Below the pieces are notes generated by a model, which worked only from the letters and a program-made list of their open reading frames with translations, was not told the DNA's origin and made no database searches. The position numbers were made by a program, and so were the translations under genes. A DNA stretch of 64,000 nt from Marsupella aquatica (taxonomy: Eukaryota > Marchantiophyta): positions 14,136,001-14,200,000 of the forward strand of contig OZ316891.1 in the NCBI GenBank assembly GCA_973895155.1, given 5' to 3'. Position 1 is the stretch's first letter. Each line of letters begins with the position of its first letter. This document shows positions 20,933 through 33,048 of the stretch, in pieces.

Positions 20933-21289
20933 TGTTGGGATATGATCTAGATAGAATGAGATAACATTAACATGTGTGAACATTCATCCATAGACTCCGA
21001 CATTGAAAGTGCGTGGTTCATCCCGTCTCGGCTTCGTCCACGGCCGTGAGAGAAATCCAGTAATGCAAAGGGATTACACCCGCCGTAGGCAACACGCTAG
21101 AGCTCCTCCTCTCACTCTCTATCCTCAAGAGTGAACCTTCAAGTGTGAGCACAAGTTTGTGTTCCCCTTGGGTATACCCCCTCCCGTGGTCTATGGAGAC
21201 CTAGAACTCAAACTGGTGCTATCCTGGTCTACTGAAGTCTAGCTAGTACTGTGGAAGTATATAGGTTATACTAGAGGCATAATCTAACA
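20933..21289 (-). repeat. Copia 5' LTR (357 bp)
   Basis: Runs from TGTTGGGATATGATC to TAACA on the plus strand, followed by the ACAAA duplication. On the coding strand it starts TGTTAGATTATGCC and ends in TCCCAACA. It would carry the element's promoter. Confidence 0.92.
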
Positions 21290-21294
21290 ACAAA

Positions 21295-22169
21295 AAACCT
21301 GATGCTCACTTTAGCCAAGATACACAATGTGTAACCCTCTAAATCTGATGAAAGTTGCAACTTTTTATACCCAAAGTGAGACCACTTAATTATACAAAAG
21401 AAATATACCAGTTGACCTTGAACAATGTTTGCAAATGGTGCATCCAAGTTAGTTTTCAAACATTGTGGTCCGTTTGGGCTACGCTTTTGAGTCACTACAC
21501 AATCCTTTTCCACATGTTTTTTTTGCGATTAACTAAAATAAGGAAAACATACTACAACATTGACTAGTCATTAAAGTAAGAACATAAGAATTCTCAAATA
21601 CTGCCCTAAACACAATTCTACCATCTTGGTCATTATGGTGCCCTTTCCACCATTTCTAATGATTACCAAAAGGGGCACCCATAAATTTCCCATGTGACCT
21701 GAATTTGTACTTCAGCTGCAAAGTGTAGCCTCTTGATCTAAACAAAATACCAGGGATTAACTTCTATAGTCTACATACATCTATTCATGTTGTTAACTCA
21801 TCTCATATGTTAAAATAACCAAACATTAACACCTATAATGGAAGGTCTTGCCTATTTTTTCAGTACTGTAGTTGTCTTACAAAACTGGAGAACAGAAAAA
21901 GAGATTGAGGAGACAATGGAGGGGAGGGTGTAGGGGAGGGTGGAGGGGGTGTCTGTCCTCCTCTATCTTCCCACCTGTCAGGCTATGTTGCACCAATTAC
22001 ACAAAGCCCCCAAAAGTGGTCCATCCATGTCAATCTTGAGTATCCTGGTTGTGACATATGCCACAATCTAAATTGAACTTATTTTTTAGAGTTAAACGGG
22101 CCAATCTTCCACATTTCCTTCTTGACGACCAAATACAGCCTCTTATTAGCCTATGTTCGAGTGCATTCC
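21295..22169. other. Intergenic, no gene seen
   Basis: AT-rich flank of the Copia insertion with a G-rich stretch at 21915-21960. Short frames only, none convincing. Confidence 0.45.
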
Positions 22170-22540
22170 TTTGATCTCTTTTACGCAACAATTTCTTTTA
22201 AACAACAATGTCTTTTCCTTCATGACATCTTTGTGCAGTAACGTCTTTTATGCAACATTTTTCACGCTATGAAATCCTAAACACAACAATCTCTTTTGTG
22301 GAACTATCTCTTTTGTTGCACTACATCTTTTACACAAGTATCTCTTTTGTCAAACAACTTTTGTTATGTGATAACATCTTTTCCTCCACGACATGAATAA
22401 TATCTTTTTTGCAACAAATTCTTTTATGCAATGAAATCTTTTGTGCAACACATTTTTACACATCGACATCCTTGCATAATAACATCTTATACATTGACAT
22501 CTTTTATACCACACCATCTTTTGTGCACTACACGAGGGTC
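22170..22540 (+). repeat. Degenerate short-period array (ATCTTTTGTGCAACA)
   Basis: About 15 worn units of 20-28 bases around ATCTTTTGTGCAACA, with variants such as TCTTTTATGCAA and ATCTTTTACACAA. A few more units occur at 23565-23660. No coding sense. Confidence 0.75.
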
Positions 22541-24598
22541 CTCCTTTCTTAGTAGGGTACAAAATGTACAAAAGATGTTGTAATGTCCACTATAATACGA
22601 GGTCCCGCCTTTATTCAGAGTTGTCATCAATCTTACAATTTTAGTATTTTCCGTGCCAAGAAAATCAGGGAAGCCAAGCTAGTTGGGAAGAGAAAATACG
22701 TGAAATAAAGGCAATCCACAAAACAAGTCACGACAAAAGGTGGAAGGGGAGGAAGAATCCTAGCTTCTTGATCCTCCCCTCTCCTCTCCATTTGATCTTC
22801 CCTTGATCCTCCCCATTGTCCTTGCCAATACATTCCCTGGTCCAGTATCCCTGGTCACTGTACTTCTCTATACTTGCCCCAGCCCCAGTGTACTTGCCCC
22901 TTTTATTTTACACGTAGTTCACACAATTTTCCCGTTTTTTTGCACCTTTGCTAAGCGCAAACAGGCCTGAACTCATTCCACTAAATGATAACTGTATAAG
23001 TGCAAACCCTTAATAAGTACATTTTGTACTCTATAATAAAGGTTGTACACTTACCAATAAGTGCACAACCCCATGATATTGCATTTACTACTAGTTGCAC
23101 ATGTTTTCTTAGAAGAGTAAAGCTTGCACTTATAGATTTGGGCACCAAATTTAGTACAGGGATGTACATTTTTGTACTAGTCACATGCTCACTGACGGAG
23201 GGACCACTTATTGATATGTGCAAGTTTTAGGGGGTTTGTACTTATTGAGGAATGAAAAACTGGTCTAGTGCACACTGGATCCGTCTTTGCAAGAGTGTGC
23301 ACTTAGAGAGTAAATTGCATATGCCATGCAATGAAAGTACAGTGCATGTCCTCATATATGTACTTGCCCCTCCCAAGATACTTGGACTAGATGAGTACAC
23401 TTGGCAAAAATGAGTATGTTTTTGAATGAAATAGGAACAGGCTGAGGGCCAAAACTGAAGATCTCATCATGTGTATTGCCTAAATTTTTTAATGTTGGCT
23501 ATGTTTTCTTCCCGACTTTCTTTCACTTTGTACATTTTTATCTCTGCCGTGTAAAATTGCTATTCTTACAATGATGTCTTTGGTGCAATAATATCTTTTC
23601 AACATCTTTTGCGCAACAATACATTTTTGGCAAATGACATATTCTGTGCAACAAGCGCGGGTATGGAGCTAGTAATACAATAATAGGGCATTTAACAACT
23701 AAATATGGAAACTTTACTCATTTTCCAAGACACTAGTTCAGAAGATGTAGGGCATTGAGAGGAAACAAATGGGTCCATGCAGTGCTCATTGTAGTAGTGA
23801 ACCCATGCTCAGCTAACTTTAGTAAGAATGATTCAGCCAACTTTAGGAGTGGACCCATGGTTGGTTTACTTTAGTAGTGGAACCATGATAACCAACTTTA
23901 GCATGCATGGATGCTTGGTTAATATAAGCATTATCTTTGTTTGGCTAGTTTAGTTAGTGAACATACGCTTAACTAATTTTAACATCGGTTGACCCCATGG
24001 TCGAAATTCAAAGAGATCTATAGTAAGTTAGCAATGATTGGCTTCGCAATGAACCACCAGCTAACTCAGAATGGAGGGTAACTATAATTGTCCTCATGAA
24101 AGTTGAAGGCATGAGGTCCAAATCTACCCACATAGGCATCCAGAATTTGCTGGACTAGTCTTATTGCAGCAAGTGAGGTTCTTAGTTCAAGCTTCCTAAG
24201 TTGACCTGCCTTTGCACAAAACCTTGTCTCAGGTGTGGTTCACTAAAGTCCTTTGGTGACAAAACACTTGACACTTACAAAAATTGAGACAAGTATTGGA
24301 GCTCGCATTCTTATTTTAATTCCAAGCAAGATTTCTCTCTTTGTAATTTTCAGGGCATTATTGGAGAAGAATGCACACTCAAAATTTGGATCACCTCATT
24401 ATGATAATTCTGTTGTGCTCTTACTAAAACTATTAAAGACAAAAAACCTCTTCGCACTTAGATGTATTGAGGTCCTATTACCAGAGCATTGTTGATAACA
24501 ATAACTCCTCAAAACTTAAGCTGAAGCTCTGGTTTTTCATGCCCTTGAAACATAACTTTACTATATCTAACTAATAAAGGGCGATCAAAAGCTACATC
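22541..24598. other. Intergenic, no gene seen
   Basis: No frame longer than about 80 codons and no recognisable domain. It contains phrase-like repeats of GCTAACTTTAGTAGTGAACCC type around 23780-24000 and the small array outlier near 23600. Confidence 0.45.
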
Positions 24599-24788
24599 CT
24601 GGGACTACTGTCTAGAGTGAAGCTCTGGTTTTTAAAGCCCTTAAATACAACTTTACGATATGCAAACTAACAAAGCGAGCTAGAGAGCACGACTACTGTC
24701 TAGAGTGAAGCCTAGATTGGAACTCTAAGTGAGAGCATAACCTACTGTCTAGAGTGAAGCCTCTAGATGTGAACTCTAAGTGAGAGCA
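24599..24788 (+). repeat. Copies of a dispersed TCTAGAGTGAAGCC repeat
   Basis: Three close copies: TCTAGAGTGAAGCTCTGG near 24611, TCTAGAGTGAAGCC near 24702 and again near 24747, the last two followed by GAACTCTAAGTGAGAGCATAA. The same core occurs near 44944 and 45045 and, altered, near 57100. Confidence 0.7.
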
Positions 24789-24791
24789 TAA

Positions 24792-25198
24792 GAGCATCTC
24801 CAACGTTGCTCTCTGTTGGGCCCGCTACTTTCAGGAGTTTGCCTCAACTTTCCCCGAAACCCTTCCACACCGGTACCTCCATCCGATAAATTATTACGGC
24901 GACCGCAATAAATTTGACCTTGCAACCTCCAGTTTCTGTGAGAAAGGCGGTTAACATACAGTGCTCCTAACCTGAAAATAGATCAACAGTGATGAAGCCA
25001 GCATGCAACAACAGCAGGCGGAATCCCGATGACCTGATCAAAAACCTGTCTCGTGGGATTGAGAAGGCGGTTGATTTTAGGCAAGATGGGTAGGGTTCTA
25101 CAAGCTTTCAGGCTATGGACTTTGGCGGGTGCCATCTGTGGCTGCAAACAGACCTGTTTAATTAGAGGTTTGCGGCCACAGCTAGGCCGGAGATGCTC
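24792..25198. mobile_element. Tourist-like MITE (407 bp)
   Basis: Terminal inverted repeats GAGCATCTCC (24792-24801) and GGAGATGCTC (25189-25198) are flanked by TAA on both sides (24789-24791 and 25199-25201). A TAA/TTA duplication and this length are typical of PIF/Harbinger-derived Tourist elements. It carries no gene and lies about 560 bases upstream of the guanylate-kinase start codon. Confidence 0.75.
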
Positions 25199-25761
25199 TA
25201 ATGGAAAGTGAGGGTGCATACCAAAAACAATTAATGGGGCAAAATTGAAAATGGAAACAAGGGCAATCATTTCTTTGTGTACTCTCTATTTATATTCAAG
25301 GCAAGGTGCTCACGCTAGTACACTCAAATGGAAAAGTGGAGGGCACTTTTTTATCACCTACGTCGAACCGGGCAACATCTAAGCGTGGGTCCCAAGTGTT
25401 CTAATAATAAATGAGTTGAACCCTCACCTGAAAGGTAATCTGGGCCTGGTTGTCGTAACGAGGACAGCCTACAGTTCTATTATTTATTTCCAGTACTCTG
25501 TACCAAGTCTAACAATTTTCGTCCGGTGACAGAGTCGCTGCCGTCTCTCAGTGTCTGGGATTCGTTCTGTACTGTACATCCTCTTGTCATCATCTTTGTC
25601 TCTGTCCCCTGGGAGACGAGAAATTTTAGATCTGTGATTCTCTGTGAGATCTTGGAGAGAAGGTATACAGACGGACTTCAATCGGAAGCAGTTTAGTCGT
25701 TTAGACTTGCAGGTGGATACGTAGGCCGACAGAGAGGGAGAGCATACAGAGACAGAGAACA

Positions 25762-28700
25762 ATGGGACTGAAAGACAAAGAATGGATCAAGGTGGTCACG
25801 CTCACAACGACTGTGGCCGCTGCGGGTGTTTCCCTGGCAGCGTGGAAGGTCAGTTTGGTTGGTGTATCTATGAATGAGTAAATGCTTGCTTTGGTCTTGC
25901 CATTGCACTTTTCTTTGCTCGGTTCGCATGCGGCGGATGGAATGGGGATGATTTGGTTTGATTTGATTTGATGAGAGGCTGAAATTTCCAAGGGTGGACG
26001 CCTAGTATGTGATGATTATTATTGCATTTCAGACCCACTCTCTGACGAATCCAAAGTGGCTTGATTGACGCTCTACTTGGTGGGAATCGATTGGATCTCT
26101 TCAATTGAGTGCGTGATTGTCATTTGGTCCGTTTTCGACCGAAGATTTGCAATGTTTGGAGAAGTTAATCGTTCTGGGTTTGTTGATATGCCAGATCTAC
26201 GTGAAGCAGTGGCTGAAGGGAGGCCATAGAGACCTACTCTATTCCTTAGCATATGCCGGTTCTCGTCGTTCATTGCCGGCTCGTTTCGATCATTCCCTGA
26301 GCGCTATCCACACAGAAGGTTCAAAGTATCCAAAGGTGCTAAGAACGCAAAGTTGCCCTATTTCCTCCTCAGATCTAATGTCTGGGTGTTGTGTCAATCG
26401 TATGTGAGTTCAAAGCAAAGTCATTGGTCCTATTTTGCTCTTTCAGTCATTCCCAGCCACCAATCCAAAGTCATCGAGTGCAACGGAGCTCTCACTGTAG
26501 AGCAAGGTGAACTTTTCAACGTCGTATATTACTTGATTTCAATTCCATTTACCCACAACAAATTCGTTCCGTTTCTCGACAGGTTTACTCTGTAGGAGGA
26601 CATGGGACTTCCTCAGAGTATATGGAGGTGTGGGTTCTTGATCCTGCCCTGCGTGGATGGACAGAAGTTCTTCCTGCTGCTAATGCTGATACCAAGCAAG
26701 CCGTATTTGCCAACAGGAGATGTCATGCAGCAGCCGGTACTGAAGATCTGGCCGACATTTATAATTCTTCATAGTACATTACAAGTTTTTACTTTAGAAC
26801 TGCAGATTCTCAAGTTTAGAAGGTAATTGATCATAAATTTGAAATGAGGTAGAAAGTCCATGACATCTAATGATGGGTATATTTTTTACTTCTATGTTAA
26901 AATTTTGTGAAATAACGAAGATTAGCTATACTGCTCGGATCGCAAATTCTGACGATTTCTCGAACTCCCGTGGTACTTTTCTCTTAGGTATTGGAAGCGA
27001 CATATACGTGATCGGAGGCATTACAAATAAAACTGTGGTAATATACAGTTCTGCATTCGTATTGTTGCCAGTCGGTCAAGTTGTTCATTCTGGCTCTATA
27101 CGAGAGAGTGCTATAAGGTGTCAGTTCTTACTATGTCACTCGCACGTGAAGTTAGTTTCAATGACATACGTATCCTTCTGAGTTTTCAGCAACAAAAGCC
27201 TGCCTTAGGTGGAATCGAGGGGTTTTCACCGAATCTGAAAATCATATGATCTTTGAAGTTGTATGTTCAAAATGGTTTTGTTGGCCTGGCATCTTGAAAT
27301 GAATCTTCGCTGCAAGTCCTTATATTTCAGTTCACTTGAGGTTTTCAGAAGACTTAATGATCGATGTGCATCTTCCACTAGGGTGATGTATTAAAATTCG
27401 ATACGGAGAAACAAAGGTGGAGCACTCCGTCTTTCACAGGGTATCTTCCCCAACCTCGGTCAGGGCACTCTGCCACAGTTGTTGGCAAGAAAGTTGTAGG
27501 TGACAAACTTCATATCCTTGAAAGCTCACTAGTGTGCAGATTGCCTAGGGTGGATTTTCAGCTGAATAGAACAATGGAATCCATGCCTAAGCTGAGTTGC
27601 TCTGGATTAGTAATCGTGCAGTAAGTCGTGACCTCATACTGTTTGTTCACGTGAACCAGTACGTGTTTGGTGGGCAAGGAGAAGACTCAGCTCTAAATGA
27701 TGTCAACATCCTTGACACAGACAAGGGATCATGGTGAGTGTTCTTCAAGTGCTTTAGAATGCGTCATTTGTATTGTGTGCGATTTCTATTCTTTGTTCCA
27801 TTAGTTGTGGATGGTTTCTCTGCACGCCGTTTATGTGCAAATCTCTACTGGAGATAGTCTACAATTAGAAACTGCTGGGCGAGAGTAGTGTGATAGCTTA
27901 TCCACGCTATTCAGTGGAAAGAATAGTTTCCTTGAAGCAGTCCCTTCGCATAGAGTAGTGCAGTAGGAGATGGTCGACGGCCAATCCTTTGACTTTGAAA
28001 CAGGGCTAAAGTTATCAAAACTGAACTGTTTTGCGCACTGTTTCCTTTCTCAGGACAACTCCCGCTGTGTTGGGATTTCCCCCAGCACCCCGTTTTACTC
28101 ACTCTGCTGTACTTCTTGAAGATGGCGAACGTATTTTGATATATGGGGGTCATACAAACACTGCTGAAAGTGATATATGGTTTCTTGAAGTAATTTTCTG
28201 CCTTTCCTTTGGACAGTGTTGCATGAATTTTTAAAGAACACCTACGGATTTCATACCCGCCTGATGGTACGGGTTGTGGATCATGAGTTCCCCCCGTGTT
28301 TTTTTTTTGTTTTTTGTTTTGTTTTTGAGGGGGGGGGGGCATGGATAGAAGCGTTGGTAGTCGCTCGACAGTACCAACCAGTTTAAAATCTACTTAATTT
28401 TCTAGGTTAGAATTATCCGTTGTTGGAAGGCTCACTTCTAATGTGTCCTCGCAATGATTTTGTGAATTATTGAGCTGATCATTGCTTAGTCTGTGCGGGG
28501 AAACAGCTCTACAAGCTGAGATTAGATATTGTTTACAGTTATTGCAGGTTCTCCCGTCCAATCATAATCTCACACTAGTGAATATCAATTGCAGATTGCC
28601 ACGACCTATGTCAAGAACCAACGGGAGCTGTTAGGAAAAGAGGTTGTCGCATGGAGCAAAGGTTCAATCGGTAAGAGTCCACAGCCGGTTGTCATCTGCG

Positions 28701-30482
28701 GCCCCTCAGGTGTAGGTAAAGGCACACTTATAGCAAAACTCATGAAAGAATACCCAAATCAGTTTGGATTTTCTGTAAGCCATACCACTCGCAAACCAAG
28801 AAATTTGGAACAGGACGGTGTGCACTATCATTTCACCCAACGTGCCGCTATGGAAAAGGATGTTAGGGAGGGTAAGTTTCTGGAGTCAGCAGATGTCCAT
28901 GGAAACCTCTATGGAACAAGTATTGCAGCAGTACAGGCTGTGGCTGATGCGGGAAAGGTAACAAGCCTTTTGCGTTGTTCGTTTTTTCAAATAAAAACAG
29001 AAAGACATTGAAGAGTAAATTCTCTTAGTTTTTCAATATCCTTTGGTTAACGTTCCTTGACGTTTTAGTGCTCTTAATTAATATAGATCCTAACCTCCTT
29101 TGCATAGACATGGGATGATTGTTCTTGTTATCTTCTGTGCTGTAGTCAAGTAATGTAAATAGAGTGTAGTCAGTGTCTTTTTGTGAATATCTTTCCTTTT
29201 GATGGCCCTAATTGAAACTGCTCCCCTTTCCTTGCAGAGATGTATTCTTGATATTGATGTACAAGGGGCTGAGCTCGTGAAAAAGAGTACATTGGATGCA
29301 TTATTTATCTTCATAAGTCCACCAACTTTTCAAGAACTTGAAGCAAGGCTACGCGGAAGGTGGGTACAATTGTGACACTCAAATATTTGTATTGTTTGTT
29401 GTAAATGAAATCGTTTTTGAGCAATCACTAATTTTTCGTCTCATATGCAGAGGCACTGAAAACGAAGAACAGGTCCAAAAGAGGCTACAAAATGCAAAAG
29501 CAGAGATGGATCGGAGCAGTGATGCCACTCTCTTCGACCACTTATTGGTCAATGATAAGATCGATGATACTTACGATCAGCTGAAGGCAAGAGACCCTCC
29601 TGTTTATCGTTCTTTTGAGGACCAAATGTTGGAATTTTGCTGTGTGGTATTGATCCTCTGCTTTTTCCTGTTGCAGAAAATACTGGGCTTCGGAACTGAA
29701 GCTTTGGAAAATGGAGTATACGGACTCGGTATGACTTCCTGCCGCAGTTTTATCTGTATTGCAGTAAGAAAAAGTGTCTCTTTCAACAGAGTACATGAAA
29801 GATCAATTGATTTAAATGCCCGAGAGGGAGGTTATCAAGTTAAGTTGAGCTTAGAGGAGCGACCAAATATTTGAAACTAATTGGGATTCATACTAAGTAC
29901 TATTAGAATCTGTTATGGCTTGTCTATTTTTCAGAAGAAATGATACCAGAAGCAAGATCAGGCCATTCTTCAACAATTTTAGAATCCAAGGTCGTTGTCT
30001 ATGGCGGTCTCACGAGTGCAGGAACGCCAAGCAACGATTTGTAATGCCTCCACCTTCTTCCTTATTTAAACTTTGCGCCGCCGCTACACCTACTGAAGTG
30101 TTGGTCCGTTACGTTTTAATTATCACCTATGACGGTTGTGCTAATGTGGACTGATCAGGCAATGTGCATGTAAGTACTTGATACGTCGGCTAACTCCTAA
30201 CTTCACTGATGGAGGGTCGATCTTGCAACTTGCAGATTGGCCCTTGATACTTCAAGACTTACCAGTGGTGCTCCTACGACAACCAGAGGATTGTTTTGGT
30301 CACGTCCTGAGCCAAAGTTTGACCTTTGGAAATACTTGAACCTCTCACCGTCCCTTTCTCCAATGTACAAGCACAGAGCGGTTCCGCTAAGTTCAACAGA
30401 AATGCTTTTGACTGGAGGATATGATGACGAGCAAGCTCTGAATGATAGCATAGTCTTGAAGTTAAGCAACGAATCGTACTGA
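25762..30482 (+). CDS. Kelch-repeat guanylate kinase, membrane-anchored N-terminus
   Basis: Phosphorylates GMP/dGMP to the diphosphate with ATP. Thirteen exons: 25762-25848, 26195-26335, 26583-26736, 26988-27037, 27382-27495, 27660-27733, 28054-28189, 28595-28957, 29238-29359, 29451-29586, 29677-29728, 29935-30040, 30236-30482. They join in phase to 593 residues. Residues 10-29 form a hydrophobic stretch after a short charged start, a possible signal anchor. Kelch blades follow ([45 protein letters not shown]). The kinase domain covers about 283-475: P-loop [31 protein letters not shown]. Two more kelch-like blades close the protein ([15 protein letters not shown]). The intron after 29586 uses a GC donor (AAG/GCAAGA). 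Plant guanylate kinases with N-terminal kelch repeats are known (Arabidopsis AGK group). I see no damage. Confidence 0.9.
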
Positions 30483-32489
30483 GTAGAGTTGCGTGAGTTC
30501 CTCAAACTTTAAAAGGTATAGAGACCTTTCCATTGATTGCAGCAATTGTGCTGCCGGCATAGAAATAACCGTCAATGCAAGTGTTGGATAGTTTGCATTG
30601 ATGCTTGGCAATTGTTTGAAGAGGAGAGACTCGTGGGAGAATTTCCTTCCAAGTCAGTTTGACGAAGAGGTCAGGATGTTAGGTGTACCACCCCTACTAG
30701 AAGCCGCAGCAAATATTAAGTTGCTGGCGTCTTTGGGAAACATCTCAGCCTGATTTTCCATTTACAGCCAAGAGATTTATATGACCATTGAAACTACATT
30801 TATTGGAGAACATACAAGCTAGAGTGTTCTACCACCTAAAGAGCCAGATAAGTATTAGGAGTACTGTGACGTTCATAGTTGACTAAGACTGGTACGACTG
30901 GTAACCACGTGGTCTTGTTTGAAGAGGCATTTATCCTCTGGGCCATGATTGAACAGACAGTTTCTCTTATTTTGAGCTTTGCTCACTCTAATAAATCTCT
31001 GTCACGTATACATGTTCAACATTAACTCTACGCTACAGCATTACTGGTGTGCGCGCACCAATGTCAGATGAAACTAAGTGACAGTCAGGACATCGTGAAC
31101 AGCCGCTCGTCTAATATATGTGTTTTATGCAACTCTTTGAAGGTTCGGATTTTGGAATCGGATCCATTGGCCCTTATATGCGGTCACAGGTTGTGCTATA
31201 TATCATATATCAGTCCATAACAAGTGACGAGTTGTGATCTGGGTTATGTTTCTGATTCTGATTTGAATTGCGTCATCATTTCTGGTATCTCTTATCAAGA
31301 GTTGTAAAGTACCGTCTTGCTGAGGTGTGATAGTTTTTTCGGGACAAATGGCTGCGTAAATACCTCTGAAACGATGTATTTCGGTCAATCATCTGGACCT
31401 GCATGAAAGAAAGTACACAAGATAACGTACCTACTGGTCCACCATGTCTCCTCTCCTTCAGCGGACTTCACAGCGAGCCAATGAGGTTAACGCAAATCAT
31501 AAGCTCGATCTTAAGATTAAAGGAATAATATTATGTTCTTTACGGGAGGGTCAGATAGTACGTAAGAAAACGAAATTATCTCATGGACCAGTATGCTATT
31601 GTTGCAGATGCCATTCAAAGCATCTGTGGTATTTTTTTCAAACATTTGATGCTGAAATTGGCTTTACATGTGTTGGTGGTTTCCGTATAGGAGAATAGTC
31701 TTTGGACTATCAATGTGTCTCAAAGGGAGCTGTAGTTGGACATGGTTTATATTGTGCCTTGGAAGGCTGTGACATACTCACACGGGGGTTAAATTCCCCA
31801 AGAGAGTAAATTATGTCTTAGTTTCTAGTGTCACCTATTCAAGTTACCATTCGTTTAGTCATCTGAGTGTGTTGCTAAACTTTGGGATTAGCCGGTGGAT
31901 TTATTTTTAACCAGAGACTATTAGCCACTTGGTTCCAATCCAAAGCACATGCACAAACTTTCCTTACTCCCTAGGCCAGTGAGTAGAGAGCCACCTTGAC
32001 TAATTCTTAAAATACAAAGCTCACATGCACTAAGTTTCCATACTCCATAGGCCAGGCCGGTAGGAAACCACCTTGGCTAATTTTTAAAAATAAAAACATG
32101 GATGCTTGGACCCGTTCCCGTCAGCCACGTCCAGGAAAGGGACGGAAGGGATGGGAGAGGGTCCCATCGAGCTCTGATGGGAAATGGGAACATCCGGACA
32201 GGACGTAGAGCAAACAGGCAGTCGACGACCAAGTCGAAGGCAGAGAGAATTGATACCCCTCGGATCCCAATCCCGATCCTGACCCCCCTCAGAGCACTTG
32301 CGCTGCCAGTACCGACGATGAATCAGAGATTCTGTGGAGTGCAGCATCTCGTCGTCGTCGTTGAATGCGTAGGCAGGTTTCTCGTCGTTGCCCCCCACCG
32401 TCAACACCACCCGACCCCAGCCCATTCCGTTGCATCCGGCTTGCGTGTTTTCTGTACCGCGTTGTCGTCGTCGTGCACATTTCACAGCG
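30483..32489. other. 3' flank of the kinase gene and intergenic region
   Basis: An AATAAA near 30989 could be a poly(A) signal of the kinase gene. Two near-copies of a segment with CCATAGGCCAGG / CCCTAGGCCAGT lie at about 31965-32085. Overlapping frames at 32084-32569 are on both strands and low in complexity; I do not count them as genes. Confidence 0.45.
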
Positions 32490-33048
32490 TGTCGGGTTTG
32501 GCATTGCATCTCATCTCATCTCATCCCATCTCATCTGCAGTGAGTGGCGCTTGCCAATCTAGATTGTAGATCGGCGCAGTACGTCTCGCTTTGAGTTGCG
32601 TTGCGTTGCGTTGCGGTGCGGTGTGGGAGCTGAATTGCAAGCAGGCACGGTAAGCAGAGGAGGGATAGTCTGTCTCGCTGATGTGCGTGGAGTTTGGGGT
32701 TTACATGTGTGACGAGAGGCTTTGAGCGCGTGACGGGATCGTTATCTAGCGTTCAGAAGGGAATCTAGTTACTAGTGTATCTAGGTACGAAGAAGAGTTT
32801 ACAGAGGTGGGGGTTGTCATTGAGGTAGTAGAGAACTGGCGAAGAGATCTGAGGTGCGCTGGTTTGTGTAATTGTGTGGGTCATTGGGACGACGCCGGCG
32901 TCAAGGTTCCTTCGTTCGTGCAGGAAACTGCGGATACAGTAATTGAAGCTGCGAAGGGAATCAAACAAGCAAGCGTGAGAGGAGCAGTCGTTGCTCGTCT
33001 GTGCTCACATACCTACGAGGGAGGATTGTGGTGGTGGCAGCATAAGCG
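32490..33048 (+). promoter_or_regulatory. Upstream/5' leader region of the C2-domain gene with pentamer microsatellites
   Basis: Contains an ATCTC run (about 32507-32537) and a GTTGC run (about 32595-32622). Such short repeats are frequent near plant transcription starts. The transcription start itself cannot be fixed from sequence alone. Confidence 0.5.

Larger units (their letters stand above)
6992..21289 (-). mobile_element. Copia-superfamily LTR retrotransposon, split by later insertions
   Basis: Two direct LTRs bound the element. Each sits beside the 5-bp duplication ACAAA (6987-6991 and 21290-21294), so both ends belong to one insertion on the minus strand. Next to the right (5') LTR is a primer-binding site beginning TGGTATAAGAGC, close to the usual initiator tRNA-Met site. 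Next to the left (3') LTR is a short polypurine tract (GGGGAG). Removing the nested solo LTR and the 9.2-kb DNA transposon leaves about 4.8 kb, a normal Copia size. By eye the LTRs differ at about 30 of roughly 355 aligned bases plus four small indels, so the insertion is old. The order is gag, zinc knuckle, pre-integrase, integrase, RNase H. Confidence 0.93.

Noticed and set aside
26326-26336. U12-type intron donor GTATCC at 26326 in the kinase gene
   Set aside because: It breaks the frame with exon 3. The ordinary donor at 26336 keeps phase and adds only YPK before the next kelch strand.
32084-32569. Overlapping 141- and 155-codon frames on opposite strands
   Set aside because: Low-complexity composition, no domains, and opposite-strand overlap; they lie in the upstream region of the C2 gene.
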